Positions 10,791 through 23,488 of a DNA stretch of 64,000 bases are shown here, in pieces. The notes beneath the pieces are model-generated. The model had not been told where the DNA came from. It did not search any database and worked only from the letters and a program-made list of their open reading frames with translations. The stretch lies in assembly GCA_007115705.1 (NCBI GenBank), contig QXEO01000411.1:7975702-8039701 (forward strand). Direction: 5' to 3'. Numbering within the stretch: the stretch's first letter is position 1; each line of letters starts with the position of its first letter. Source of the DNA: Dactylis glomerata (Eukaryota; Streptophyta; Magnoliopsida; Poales; Poaceae). The translations under genes and the position numbers were made by a program.

Positions 10791-11409
10791 CGAAACTAAA
10801 CCGTATTCACAATGACAAACGCCAGACTTTTTGTATTCGTGTGCAACCATCCATGCATGAGGGGCACGAGCGTAGTAGCAAAAGCGGTAAAAATTCATGC
10901 AAAGTCGAACGCGTACACGTTACAGAAACATTGAAGTAGTAAAACATGTCATGCCCAACTTGCACCAGGGGGTACGCGGTGGTTCGTATTCATCAGCGCT
11001 GAAAGCGCTGAACAGGAGCTCCCCAGGTAACAAGGGTATAAATAATAGAGCCTATTATTTGTGTACCCTGAGGCCCGTTAAGTTAGGCTCAGAATAGTCA
11101 TAATCAAAATACGAGTCAATATCATATACGAATATTGTAATATGTATTGAATCCGACCAGTTCCTTGAGATCTGGCCACCTATATATAGGGGCCATGAGA
11201 GGCTGGTCAAGGAGAGATTGAGAGTAAGCCAAGTTGATCACCACGTTTATTCTCGATACACGCCTTGTTTGACTGATCCTTACCTTCGAGTTCATCCGAC
11301 GCCCTATTCCCCCGATCCTAAGTCCTTCATCTTGGACATTTGTCGAGTTAACCCTCATCACCAGGCCCCACACGGCCACACGTCATCCCTCACCTCCAGC
11401 CGAAGTTCA
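10791..11409. other. CACTA interior with a promoter-like block
   Basis: A CCTATATATAGGGGCC stretch near 11180 followed by a GAGAGATTGAGAG leader resembles a TATA region of a retrotransposon LTR. Element ends could not be set. No coding region is supported. Confidence 0.35.
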
Positions 11410-11725
11410 ACGTGAACATGGTTTCAATCCAAACTGAATCCCGCAATTTCCTTGTATTTTTCGTTCGAGATTTTGCCCCTCTCGCTTGGATCCAGCCCAA
11501 ATAAAATCTTGGTTAGTCGCGAGAAGATGTATTATCCTCCTTCGGCTCCCATGATCTAGCGTCGCACATGCAACACCTCCGATGGTATCCACACATATAA
11601 GCTTGGCGTCACCATATTGAACGTGTGATCAAGCACATGGACTACCAGGAATATGTCGGTGAAGATCCGGCAGCGCTTCCGCGTCACCGATGGAATCAGC
11701 ATAGAAGACGAGTAGCGCTCCACGG

Positions 11726-11759
<34 letters not shown>

Positions 11760-12964
11760 CATATCGATAGCATCGAGGAGACGGCGACAAGGGTGTCCAT
11801 CGGTGGTGGCGCTCCGGCGGCGGTGAAGGCCAGCGGGTGGCAGGCGGCGACGACGCTATGGTGGCGATGGTCAAGGTGGTGGCTGGCTAGGGTTTCAGGA
11901 GAGGGGCGCGGTGGCTTGGAGTGGCCCTTAGGGCGCCCCTGCCCTTCCTTATATGGGTGGCCAGGTCGGCCAGCCCCTCCTCCCCTTGCCCAAACCGAGT
12001 AGGAGACGGTTCGGGGTCAAACTCGTATTCCTTCTCCACTTTCCAAACCTAAAGGAGAAAATCCGAGTTCGCGTAGGAACTCTTTCTCTCCTTTACCAAA
12101 ATGCCCCAAGGAGGAAGTCCTTGACTTGGACTCCACCCTATAGGGGTGCGGCTGGCTATGGGTGGGCCCCAGGCCCATGGGCGCCTCCCTTTAGGGTTTC
12201 ACCCTCCTGGTGTATTCCAGACTTTCCATAAATAAACCAGTTTGACCTAATTTCATTTCGACACCTACATTATATCACCGCTAGGGTTTCAGACCCTTCC
12301 GGAACCATCCGTGATATAGTGGAACCATTCCGAGACTTCCCTAACCACTTTTGTAGTCTCCCTCTCTCTTCAATCAAAACACTGAACTCATATTCAATAG
12401 ACGTAAAACTCTTAAATGAGTGACCCATTGGGTTCAGATATATGTAGACATGCCCCGGACACATTTTCGTTGAAATGATCATATGTGTGCTCTTAAATTG
12501 CTGCAATGATCCCTACGTATAACACGAAGATCTATATTGTGTGAACCTTTATAATGTCTGTTAGGGTTTTGGTTTACTTAGCGATACTTTGCACGACCCG
12601 AGATGAAATTGTTATGTTGTATCTCGTTACCCGGTGTGCTCTCTTTACTCTATCCATGTTATCGATGTTTTTGTGACTAACGACTTAGCCACGTGTTTGG
12701 CCAGACGATGATGAACATCATAACACTGAGCGGGCCTAGACAATATCTCTCCATCATCGGAGTAGTAAATCCCAATCTCGAGATAATAGAACTATAGCGT
12801 ACTTTCCGAGTACTCCATCATCACTTTAGTAATCACCCTTTTACGGATAACTTTTTAGTGTAGCGAAAGCAATCATTCGGTACCCACGTCTATTTCTCTC
12901 ATGGTCTTCTGAAACATATAAACGATAATGTCTTTCGTGATTAAATACCAACAATATATTGACG
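11410..12964 (-). repeat. Degraded Copia-type LTR relic
   Basis: The order of sequence blocks resembles the reverse complement of the large Triticeae Copia LTRs (BARE/WIS/Angela type) from memory. The blocks include a GGGTGGGCCCC region, CATAAATAA near 12230, a TCTCTCCATCATCGGAG block near 12745 and repeated phrases about gradient-like CCGAGTACTCC. Divergence is high, neither end is clear, and no internal domain is attached. It needs a library search; another LTR type is possible. Confidence 0.35.
11725..11760. repeat. GA microsatellite
   Basis: Near-perfect (GA)n interrupted by one GATA. It creates Ser-Leu repeat ORFs on the reverse strand that are not genes. Confidence 0.9.
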
Positions 12965-13110
12965 AATTAGTTTTGTGGTATATCTAGAGATATATTTTAG
13001 TGTGCAGCTTTGAAAGCAAAATGAGTGAACCTACATACTAAAAGACATCTAGATATATGCGTGTCAGAAGAAGGCTAAAGCATTTTATAATTTGGAACGG
13101 AGGGAGTACA
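12965..13110. mobile_element. Stowaway MITE, right half
   Basis: The segment with AGCAAAATGAGTGAACCTAC near 13016 and the end TTTGGAACGGAGGGAGTA at 13093-13110 match the layout of grass Stowaway MITEs of the Thalos kind, from memory. The TA at the end fits the target site. The left half is missing or too decayed to see. Confidence 0.55.
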
Positions 13111-13249
13111 TGATACCATTTTATTGTGTAGGATTCTTCTCTTAAAACTTCATAATGATGGTTTGGTATTTTCTCTAGCAGCTACATCACATAGAATGAC
13201 TCCTCCATACATAAGTTATCATTTGTTTGATTTCTTTGGTTCAAATCAA

Positions 13250-14215
13250 ATTTAATTGAAATCAGCCAATCAGAACACAGATACTTGCAACACACGGATC
13301 ACCCCACCGAATCCAGCCAATCAGGTCAGACAACCGGCTCACTCGCGGATCACCCTTCGAAAGCCCGATCAGAACTGTCCATTCCCAGCGATCCAATCAT
13401 CCAAACCTAATCGTCTAGGTCTAGATATTGAGCAGACCCTCCCCTCTCCTTCCCCCCTCGTGCGTCGCCTCCACCCCTCCCCGTCTCCTCCTTCGTCGGC
13501 GCCAGATCTCTGACAGCCCAGCCCTCCGGCGCCCCTCCTCCCCCCCCCCCCCCCCCCCCGCAAGCTTCCCCCACCTTCGGTCCATCACCCTCTCCCTCGA
13601 TCCCCATATCTTCTCACGGGATTTTTCCCGTGCGCCTGACACGATCCAGATCGAGGGAGCGCCGACGTTCTTCTGCCCGCCGTCCCGGTTCCCCTCCCCC
13701 ACCTCCCGTCGTCCTATTGAACTGGGGGCACCACTACGACGAGAGAGGCATGCACCTCGGCCGGTTCCCCTCCTCTCCTCCTTGCTACGGTCGGTGCCCC
13801 ACATCCTCTTCTGCTGGCCGGAGCCCCTACTCCTCCTCGCGCTACCGCGACTTAGCCCAGGGAAGGGCCCGACCGTTCCAAGGGAAGGGGAGGTCGGAGA
13901 TCGACCGGTGGTCCTGGTGTCCGCGGGGGAGGTCCAGGACGGCTCCACTGTGCGTCTCGGCGATGTCCAGTGACCGTGGCCGGCGGGATAGGTGCAGGAC
14001 TTCGCTGGCCGCGCATGGATGGCGGTGTGGGCGCACGGAGTGAGCTGGTAGGCTCCTGTGCGGAGCTGGTGCTGCCGGCGTCCCCCCGAGAAGTCTTCTC
14101 CGAAGACCGGCAATGTCCACAAACATGCTTTCTCCCAGCTGCTGCTGCTGAGGTCCCTATCCTCCTGTTCTTGCTAAAAAGTTCTTGCAGATATAATTCA
14201 TCATGCATATTCTGT
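13250..14215. other. GC-rich gene-like segment inside the CACTA element
   Basis: About 1 kb of high-GC, CT-rich DNA resembles a grass 5' UTR and first exon. Overlapping long ORFs on both strands (for example 13428-13973 plus and 13421-14122 minus) have Arg/Ser/Pro-rich, low-complexity products and no recognisable domain. CACTA elements often capture host gene pieces. The start and the capture boundaries cannot be set from this sequence. Confidence 0.4.
13540..13559. repeat. Poly-C run of 20
   Basis: An uninterrupted run of 20 cytosines within the GC-rich segment, likely unstable and error-prone in sequencing. Confidence 0.9.
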
Positions 14216-16559
14216 TAAAAGGCATTTTCTTGTTGCTGCCCAATGTTATAATCAGTGATGTGTAGTAATTTTGCAATTGTCAGACTTGATATATAAATAA
14301 TTGGTGCCATATTCACTTGCTTTAGTATATGTACACTTACAAATGTGTGATAATTGATACATCAGAATCACAGAACATCTATTTTTTTTACCTTGATTAC
14401 TATGGAAGAAAATTCGAAATTAGCATAGAAGGTAATCTGATGGTATCACTTGCTTTAGCCAGCCGTGTAGACGTTTTGATATGAGCAGTCAAACAGAAAT
14501 CATACTGAAACCGTCAGATGTAAATGCTAATTGCATAAATTAGAAGTTAGATTTGAACCACAACATATGTCTGCAATATGCATATGCAGGTATGCTGCTA
14601 GAACCTAAATAAGTTGAGCCACTTTGAGCGTAATACATCATTGAGGTAGAGCAATATGCATTAGCATGGTACTCGATAGTTGGATCATTTTAGCTAGCTT
14701 GACAGTGCTGCCACTTGCTTGATGTGTGCCTGCCGGTCACTTGCTGCAGCGTTGAGATGGGAACGCGGTGCTGGCGGCGGCGGTGGTGGCAGCCTACATT
14801 GCGTGGTTCAGTTCAAATAAAAGTGTCATGGTTGGGTTCTATTTTGCTCCAGTAAAGACTTACGTTATGTTTACATTGCTTGGTGACTTACAAGAATGGT
14901 TCCTGATTCATGTTGACAAGTTGACATACTAATGATCTTCTTTCTAAAAAGACGACCAATGTATCCAGAAGTTAACATTTCTGAAGTCACCCAAGTCATT
15001 CAGGTAGTGTTGGCGCTGGTGCTGGCTGCTGCTGCTGCTGGCCTGGGGTGGCCGTGGCCTCCCGCACATCGACGCGGTGGTAGGCTGTGGCTGGCCTGGC
15101 CTTTCTCCTTCAAGCCGTGGTAAGTCAGGGCATAATTTCTGATCTGTAGCAATGTATATCTTGATTAACAGTAATTGATGATTTATTATATCACCTTTGT
15201 CTGTGCAGTGTCCTTAATGCCCATTTGACAAGTTCAAAGTCATTGGTTGGCATCACTGGGGTTATATCAGAGATTCAGCCTAACTAAATTTTTTTGTTTC
15301 TTGTTAGGACCGAGATGTTTATATACTGGTAAGCATTCTTTACTGCATCTTACCTGTTGTATGGTTTTCATCTTCAGCTGGCCTGTTGTTTCCACCCAAC
15401 ATATATATGTTGACATTAATTCCCGAAGGTGATTGTTAACTTGAGGACCAATGACTAAATACTGATTGGTTATATATATTTCCATTTTATTTAGCAATCT
15501 TTATTTCCTTTTAAGAGAAGGATCTTAAAGTGGATTTGAGAGAGGGGTCTGGTTTTTTCCATTTTAGTCTCTCGGAAGGAATATTGCTTGAAGGTTTTCG
15601 ATGTTGTCTGTGTTTATCTGTTATGCGTCAAACATATCACTATGCTAACCTCACTTCTCATATAGGTTCCTTTTTCTTACCTTTTCAGAGTAAATCAGCC
15701 CGAAGAAAGTTTCTAAGAAAATTGAGCTTTTCGTGTATACTAATTATCATTCCGTTTCTGCTGCATGAATACCAGGTAACTTGGTGCAATTTTATATACC
15801 TTAGATCCACCAGAATTTTAGACCGTTCTTACTGATTTTTATGTCATGACAACTATACTCAAATTGTAATGCCTTAGCGATAGTAGAGCGGAATGCAACT
15901 TAATTATATAGGAACTTTGTTGACTAGAAGACTATGAACTTGGTTGGTTAAGTGTATTTCCAGCTTAATTGGCGATTTTTGTTTCCTTTTCAGACTTTCC
16001 TTTTAATTATATGAACTCATTTTATTAGTTCCATGTTAACATTTTAGGTGTTTGACAAACTCTATTTTCTATTGAACCAGCCAAACTATCTAAAAAAATT
16101 CATGTTCCCTGAATTGTATTATTAGCCATAAACTTTTCTGAAAAATTATACTTGATTAATTGAGTTTTTATAATTAAAAATCTTAATCATCCATATAGGA
16201 TGAAATAACCTGAAGTAAATTACATAGTAATATTGGCATACTAAATTCACTCAATACTAAAGTATATATTTAAAAGTTGCTAGCCCACGCAGGTGCGTGG
16301 GTTGATGACCTTCATAATTTGCATATGTCTACTTGCTTCCACTACTTTATTTTGTCAATGGAATTAATTTTTAATTTCTTGATTGCAGGACACAAAGAAT
16401 TAAATGGAGAGAATGTAGGCTACATACGGTTTAGTCTTGGCACTTCATGGCACATTCAGTATGTTGAATGATTGCTAAACTATATTTGATTTTCATTTGA
16501 TGGATACTTGCTATGCAAACTATGATATTTATATGTAAATTGAATGCTTGTATTTCTTT
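14216..16559. other. CACTA interior, AT-rich with one GCT-repeat exon-like block
   Basis: Mostly AT-rich DNA. A GC-rich island at 15005-15125 contains a short GCT run and ends in GTGGTAAGTC, a possible splice donor. It could be part of the same captured gene as 13250-14215. No domain is recognised. A stem-loop at 16282-16306 is listed separately. Confidence 0.35.
16282..16310 (+). other. Stem-loop resembling a Helitron 3' end
   Basis: CTAGCCCACGCA-GG-TGCGTGGG has an 8-bp perfect stem. The layout (TAGCC, stem-loop, eight bases, then CTNN) copies the end of the Helitron at 35277, but CTTC stands where CTAG is expected and the next base is A. A decayed Helitron terminus is possible, not shown. 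Confidence 0.25.
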
Positions 16560-17302
16560 TGGTACCAATAGACTAGCAATCTACTTTTGGTCGCAATAGG
16601 CTAACACCATGAAAAATATAGTGCTGCATCAAATCTGAATTGCCATGACCACTGTTTTGTTGCATTAGATTGTTGCAACACAACGCTTTATATTGTGGCA
16701 ATAGCTTATAACCACAATTGTTCTGCGCGTTGAGATAGACTATAACCATGAAACATTTATATTGTCGCAACAACTTGTCGCCACAAACATTTTGTCCATT
16801 GCAATAACTAGTTATTTCCACATTAACAAAGATGTTGCAATTTTTTGTTGCCACCACTTCAATGTTGTTGCCACAAGGTAATGCCACAAACATATTGGTT
16901 CGTGGCAAAAGACTAATGCCACAAAACAAGTGTTGTTGACATAGGCTATTGCTACAACAAATTATTGCCATGAAAGCTCATGTGCAACGAAATAAGTTTT
17001 GTTGGTATAGGGTATTGCCACAAATATCTATCACCACAAACCAGTAGTCGCCACGTTTCATTATCCGTTGCACTAAGCTATTGCCACAACAAAAAATGTG
17101 GCATAAAGTGCATATCCCAACGGGAAAAAATGTGGCAACTTACCAAAGGACCGTTGCAATAACACACTTTATTGCAATGATTAGTTTTTTGTGGCGATAA
17201 CCTATTACCATGCGTACTGTCGCAACGGGTGGCAACGAACGCCATTTCGTGGCAGTAGGTACATACTGCAACAATTTGATACTTATTACGACGAATAAAT
17301 TT
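16560..17302. repeat. Right subterminal repeat array of the CACTA element
   Basis: Many short units of TTGCCACAAA and TTGCAACAA type in both orientations mirror the left end. They sit directly inside the right inverted repeat. Confidence 0.85.
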
Positions 17303-17330
17303 GTTGCAATAGACCAGAATCCTTGTAGTG
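17303..17330 (-). repeat. Right terminal inverted repeat of the CACTA element
   Basis: The reverse complement starts CACTACAAGGATTC and matches the left end. It is followed by the atc target duplication. Confidence 0.9.
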
Positions 17331-17487
17331 ATCCATTATGGTACTGAATAACATACTTACAATTGGTCACATGACCAAGTTTGATATTGCCATGCAGGGC
17401 AAGTTTACAACTAAGCAGCAGATACCAATGGCGTTGATGACCCACGTCATGCCTACTACCCTACAGGCAACTGACTGGGAGATGTTC

Positions 17488-17608
17488 CTAGTTCGCACTA
17501 GCGTCATCGTAACCACCTTGATCTTCCTCATAGTCTTCTCTATAGTCTGACCAAGTTAATAGCCAGGAACAAAGCCGTGAGTACATTTGAATTGTACTCG
17601 CAAACCAT
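17488..17608 (-). CDS. Acidic small ORF in LTR D (homologue of 7838-7959)
   Basis: On the reverse strand, CTTAG is followed by ATGGTTTGCGAG and then an ORF starting at 17586 and ending in TAG at 17488. It has 32 codons with a DYEEDQGGYDD core. It is one A shorter than the C versions upstream of the ATG. Several differences from C are synonymous (for example GAG/GAA, GAC/GAT, AAT/AAC), but replacements are also common. Confidence 0.3.
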
Positions 17609-18968
17609 CTAAGGGGAGAGAGTTTGATATGCAGTATGGCTGTAGCAAGGATAGGCTCTAGTCTAGTTTACTTTCTTTGAAAACCCATCTTTGTCGATAT
17701 AGCATGTCCAGAACCATGTTCTAAGACATATCTATATCCTTATTAAAAATATTTATAAAACAATTTTTTTGTAAACTCTCTAGGAAGGGGGGAAACCCTT
17801 TTTTGTTCAGAAACCAGGTCAATCGAACATGACCATCTCCATTCATAAAACCAGGTCAATCACACATGACAATCTCTAATTTCTCGGCAGTACCCTGCAA
17901 GTACTCCGACCCATACCCATGCCACGACAGTACCCTCCGAGTACTCCGTCTGGCACCTTTCTCCATTTTTTTCCGAGAACCACTTTTAAAACCAAAACTG
18001 CATTGGGCAATGTAGTGATCGTTCCAACCGTCCATGACCGAGGACTCGACTATTCGAATAGGTTTACACTCTACAGAGGTTGTACACTTTACCCGCAATC
18101 ATCCAGATACTCATCGTGTGGGCATCTTCCCCGCATAACATCATATGCCACGACAAGCACCCGATCGTAGTTTTTCACCTGTCCACCATAGCATAAGATC
18201 TACCGCCAAGAGGGGTATCCCTCAACACCAAAGCCCAAGTGGTTGTTTGACCCAAGAGTTGCAAATTCCCTAGCCCACTTGACCCTTCGGAATGACACTA
18301 CCCGTAGTAGTCATGTACTCACGGTAGCTCATTATTCAATGAGGGCTCTCGGCTTGTACCCCTGCCCCCTAAAAAGGTGACAAAGCGAGCCTGGGTAACC
18401 GCTCCTACCCAGGGTGCCACGGAAAAGGTGTCCATGGTCGGACTGCCATTACAGTTTGTAGATCCATACTAAGATGGACAAACTACTCCGCTACGCCCCG
18501 TCCCATACCAGGGTAATTGTGGTTGCACGGGTTAATTGTTCTGAACACTACAAAGAAACACCAATGTTTTTCTTATGAAACCAAACTTGTGTCCAACTCC
18601 GGGATGTTCATCCCCACCTTATTTTCAAAATCTCATTTTGGAATTCATCAATGGAATAGCTTCCTATTACAAGGTTTTCAAAGTCATTTTCAACCATCCC
18701 AATTGAGTGTTCCCAACCTAGAGTTTTGCTCCACTACAAGGTTTTCCAAAGGCCATGATGCTACCCATCAAGCCACTAACCCAGGGGATACGTAGGTGTT
18801 GAGAGGGTGTCATCCATGAGGATGATAACAAATGACTTGTGGAGCCAAGTCGCCAATAATTGCTATCTAGAGGTAATAGCAGTATAAAATCATGCAATTT
18901 CATAAACATTTATAAAGCATGCAATAAGTAAGATTAGGATCAGATATGAATCAAGTTAGATGGCTTGC

Positions 18969-19049
18969 TTTGGTTGGCTTGTCCCTGGTTCTCTTCCTCC
19001 TGGTACTCGAACACTTCACCCTCTTCCGTGCACTCAACGTTGTTCGATT
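18969..19049 (-). other. Acidic coding-like segment in LTR D (homologue of 35608-35685)
   Basis: It is 81 nt, three more than the intact C version, and keeps the FEYQEE core. TTT/TTC, TAT/TAC and CAA/CAG differences within that core are all synonymous. Confidence 0.35.
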
Positions 19050-21489
19050 CTATCGCCGATAAGAAATAGCACACAATAAGCAAACAAGCATACACAAGGC
19101 ACATACATCATCACAAACACACCAAACAACCAAATATTATCAGAAACAAACAAGTTTAGACCCTGAAACAAATCATATAAGATTTTTAATAGCATAGTTA
19201 ATCCTATTAGGACTAGGGTATTCCACACATAGCCAAGAATCCCTAATTCACTCCAACAAGATTTCAGGTGCCTAACTTGTTCAAAACACACATTCAGCAC
19301 ACCAATAGCTAGATAACAAGTTTCTGAATCCAACAAAGTTGGATTCACTCCAAAATACCTTGTGGTTAATTTTATATGAATTTTATAGTAACAATAATAA
19401 CTAGAATACACAAATAACTCTCACACACTCTCTGGGATTCAGAAAAATCTTCAAACAAGAGATATGCAATATAACACAGTGCATTACCACTGAAAATTGG
19501 AATCCACTCAATATCTATTATAAAACTTTAGCTAAAATTTGATTAACACAAAATAGAAATGGATTTGTTATTTTTACTGCACACAAACAGTAGGTCAAAA
19601 TGGGCTCAAACCCGTGTCACATGATAGATATTTCATTAAGGATTCCATGAAACTTGGATTCATAATTTTCGGGCTCTTAGAACTCCAGATTTAGAATTAA
19701 TGGTGAAAACTACACTATTTCACAAGATTAAAACTAAGACACTTTACAGGACACTACTTTACATGATACTAGTACCAATGGCTAGATATATAAACAAGGA
19801 TCACTCAAAAATTTGATTCCCCTAATTCTCATGCTCACAGAATATTCTGTGGATTTTACAAACTAGAAGTGATTATCTAAAATATCAAAAGATTATAGAA
19901 AAAAAGGAAAACGGGCCGCGCTGAGCAGATCCAGGCGGATCGGAGATGGGCCGGCCCAGATCTGCCCGGCCACACGTGGGAGAGGATTTAATCTGGGCTG
20001 ACGGGCAGGACCCGGTGGTCAGATGGTGTGGTGGCTAAAGCGGTAAAGGGCGACCCCCAGCCGTTCGATCAGATGGAGATCGACGGCGCGTGGTCATCCT
20101 CTTCCTCGCGGGGCGGACGCTCCCAACGAAACCCTAACGTACACAGGAGGTGATCGGAGGCTCACCTAGGGGGCTCTGCGAACGATGGCGTGGTGTCGAA
20201 GTGGATGCGACGGCTCAAAGGCAGTCCTGAGGAGACGCTAGTTCTGCTTCGGCTGCTCTCGGTCGTCGGCTACGTCGAGGCATAGGGCGTCCAGTACGGG
20301 ATGATAGCGGTGGCTTCCAGCACTCCTAAGACAAGGTAAGGGTAGGGTTAGATAGATCCTTCAAAGGGAACCTCGATGATGCAAAGAGGCAGAGATGAGA
20401 GTGACGGTAGCGACAGCAACATCCACTTCTCCCTTTTGGTGATGGAGAAGAAAATGAGCCCATCGAGGCTCTAGGCTATAAGAGACATTGCAGACGGTCT
20501 CTGGGGGAACTGGAGGTGAGTGTGGAGCTAAGTGAGGGGCAGTAGGTGGCTCTGGGCTTGGGCGCACGTTTTATCTGACGGGGGTCTCACGCTGGTGCAC
20601 TCGGTATAGGGTGGGTGCCATGTCACCATTGGTCAAAAAGGTGGTGCACGGAGATGAGGCGTCATGGACTGAGTCCAGCAGAGGCAAAACGAGCGACCCT
20701 AGCGAGTTGGGATGGCTAGAAATAGCAGGCATAGGTTTGTGGCTGTAGGTGTTCGATACCGACTTTGGGCCGTGTAGTGCACGGGAGTCAAAGGCGTGAG
20801 CAGCGTAAGGTTCCCTATACCGTGTCGTGCTTGAGTGCGTGAACGGGAGAGAGGTTAGGGCGCCACATGGCTCAGAACGCATGCGCGTCCAACGGGCGGC
20901 TGGGCGCCGGTCAGGGCGACATGATAGGACGGCATAGGGGTGGGTTTAGCCTCGTTTCTTTAATGGTTTGCAGGGAGGGGTCACAGGCGGGCTTGGTGGC
21001 GTGGGCGCAGGGGCTAGCTCGGTCTCCTCCTTCCTGTGCAAGCTTCGTTAGTGCCCGGGAGCGTGAGAGAAGAGAGGGAGCTAGGAGAGGTCTAGACCAA
21101 GGCGCTGCAGTGTGGGGACGGGCTGCTGAGCTGGAGGGGTGCGAAGCTCTGGTTGGGGGGTCATTTGGATGTGAGGGTGGAGTGAGAGAGTGAGGTGAGG
21201 CAAGAACTTTGCATGGATTTGCATAATTGGCTCGGGTGGCATGCAAGCACTCCAACAATGTGAGACAAAAAGGGGTACTGTAGCTAGGTCAGTAAGTTTC
21301 AGAGACATGCGGGAGATGAGGCTGGTGCCCAAATGCGTCTCCCCCTTGCTGGTTAAAAAAAGTAGAAGGAAGATGGTAGGTCTTTGGTTTGAATTTAAAT
21401 TCAAAAGAAATTTGCAAATGTTGGGAAATGTAGATAGTGTTGGTATGAGTTAAAGTTAAGAACTGAATAAATAGAGAGGAAAGGTTATG

Positions 21490-22428
21490 TGATGAGGACA
21501 TCCCTACGGTTGATACAACCGTTGCACCTATAGCCACAATTCCTCATGTTCCACAATTCCAAGGACCTCTCGCAAGAGCTCATGCACGCCAACTGAATTA
21601 TCAGGTACTTTGATTTCTAGGAACTATTCCTAATATTCATGAGAATATGATGCTGCCTAAATCAGATGTATTTATGTTACTTAGGAATGATGGGCCTAGA
21701 ATGGATGAGAGGGACAAGCATTGGAGCATGATCATGCATGGAGATGATGGTAGCAATCGTGTGAGGATTCAAGATGACGCTACAAGTGAAGATTTCAGAA
21801 CCTTGAAGCCACCATAATGATGCAAGGATGCTTGGACGAAATTCACAAGTTACCAAATCCCAAAATTTGTCCAAGGCTTTATATGGTGCTGCATCACCTT
21901 CTTTTATGGGTTAAACCCATGTATTTTCATCCTAGATAATTTAGGGATTTTCTGGAGGCTGTTTGAGTGGAAATCGGCCCATCTAGGGTTATTTTCGGAT
22001 GGCCCAATAGGGTTGTACGAAAATCCTTGCCCTTTCCCTCATATATACCTCTTCCTAGCCATCATTAGAACTTGGATTTTGTTTAGTTAAAGACTTAGCC
22101 ACGAGCTACTCTTCGCCATAGGCACAAGTGTCAAACTGACCTTCTGTACTATGCACAGACAGAATCCCACCTCTTTAATAAAGCCTTCATCTATATTCGC
22201 AATATCTTAATTGCAACTATAATTCTTGCTGGTTCTTCGATTGCTTGCAGGGATTGATCCTCGTGATCAGGTTGATCTAGCTCCGGCGTGATCAATAGCC
22301 TCGGAAGTTGGTGTATCGATTGCTAAGGCGCAACATCTCGCACGTTTGTAGTCCGATCGTCAACGTCGACCTCCACTATAATCGATAGTTATCGTCTCAT
22401 CGAAAGATCGGGCACCTTTCCCCTATCA
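21490..22428 (+). repeat. 5' LTR of B1
   Basis: Starts TGATGAGGAC, ends CCCCTATCA, 939 bp. Its first 350 bases are the same sequence that encodes the C-terminal end of the polyprotein in the 3' LTR. Confidence 0.95.
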
Positions 22429-22430
22429 AG

Positions 22431-22440
22431 TGGTATCAGA
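22431..22440 (+). other. Primer binding site of B1 (tRNA-Met)
   Basis: TGGTATCAGA two bases after the LTR is complementary to the 3' end of initiator tRNA-Met. The match stops after ten bases. Confidence 0.85.
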
Positions 22441-23488
22441 TTTCAGGTTTCTCAGTGAGATCTTACAGTTTTCGTAGTTTAGATTGCATCTGTTCTTCTT
22501 CCTATAAACCATAAAAAGCCAAACAATTAGGGTTAGATCCGTATCCTCGAAACATTTTCGGGCCTTTTGCATCTTTTCTTTTCAGTATTTGCTTTGTTAA
22601 ATTCTAGTCTGCATCGTCGTGTCCAGTGCTAGTTTTAGGTCTAGACCTTTAGAGTTTCGAGTTCTGTTCACCGTCATCACCACCGATTCTGCCACCACCG
22701 ATTCCGCTATCACCACCGCCATACCCTTGCTACAACCCTGCGCCTACATACCACCTTCGCCACCACATATCCTTGTTTTTGTTTTCCTACTCTTGTTTCC
22801 CATCATTGCAGATCCGATCCGAGTTGTAACTTGATCCGAGTTCCAGAAAGTTTCGGCCAGAAGGAAAGAGGGGACAGCAAAAAAAAATTAAATAAAAAAA
22901 ATCGACCTATACTGTTTTTAGTCTTCTGGGATCGTTTTGAGCTATACGCCATTACAGTGAAATTTTTTTCGTCTGCACGCTTTCTGGAACAATTTCATGC
23001 AGTTTTTGGAAATTTCAAAAAAAAATCTTGATCCTATACTGATATTTCACCTTGCTGATCGTTTTGAGACAATTTCCATCATAGTGATTTTCGCCTCATT
23101 CGCGCGCTATTCAGAGCACTGCTACCTGTTGCTTTTTGGTGTCGCGGCGTGACTCGTGGTGTTCTAGGCTCGCGTCTCTAGCTTGGGATAGTCTAGGACC
23201 AGCACAGTACCGTCGTTGAGCTGTTATTCAACCTTGTATTGCTATTTTGAAATTGTTGCTACAGATATTGCAGCCACCCAGAGCTCCACATATTCCTACA
23301 CCGTGCGTTGACACCACCTGGCAATCGCTCTATTCAATCTTCCTGAAGTTTGATCATGACGGTTGCTGATCGCCACCTGCTGCAGGGTAAGAACGGGTAA
23401 GAGTATTGGTTTGCTTGATAGATTAAGCATTTTCCACCCCTGTTCCTGTTGAATCGCTATTCTATAACTGTGCTTTTGCGTCCTAATC
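22441..23488 (+). other. Untranslated leader of B1
   Basis: About 1.05 kb between the primer site and the first gag ATG. A 71-codon ORF at 22619-22834 also exists in B2, but the copies are too recent for that to show selection. No domain is recognised. Confidence 0.6.

Larger units (their letters stand above)
9015..17330. mobile_element. CACTA-family DNA transposon, non-autonomous
   Basis: The ends are inverted repeats beginning CACTACAAGGATTC. About 28 bp match with two mismatches (9015-9042 against 17303-17330). The 3-bp target duplication is atc (9012-9014 and 17331-17333), as expected for this superfamily. Both ends carry dense subterminal repeats. No ORF resembling a CACTA transposase or its companion protein is present in its 8.3 kb. 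The interior holds MITE ends, a Copia-like LTR relic and GC-rich gene-like DNA. Mobilisation would need a transposase from elsewhere. Confidence 0.92.
17331..21489 (-). repeat. LTR D, main piece, left copy
   Basis: Read on the reverse strand, the blocks follow the C LTR in order: the acidic ORF (17488-17608), the CTATTCGAATAG block (18050-18061), the ACCCCGGTATGGGACGGGGC block (about 18495), the second acidic segment (18969-19049), a long AT-rich stretch, and the GC-rich leader with GTGAGCCTCCG (about 20154-20165). Between blocks it has diverged strongly, so it is a related but separate family. The equivalent of the C TATA box may be TTATAG near 20478-20483. It is interrupted at 21490 by B1 (target duplication ttatg). 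No internal region of this element is seen. Confidence 0.8.

Noticed and set aside
13421..14122. 233-codon reverse-strand ORF
   Set aside because: GC-rich DNA is open in several frames on both strands; the product is Arg/Gly-rich without a domain. Kept only as a gene-like segment.
22619..22834. 71-codon ORF in the B leader, shared with 56509-56724
   Set aside because: The two copies derive from one duplication; no independent copy supports coding.
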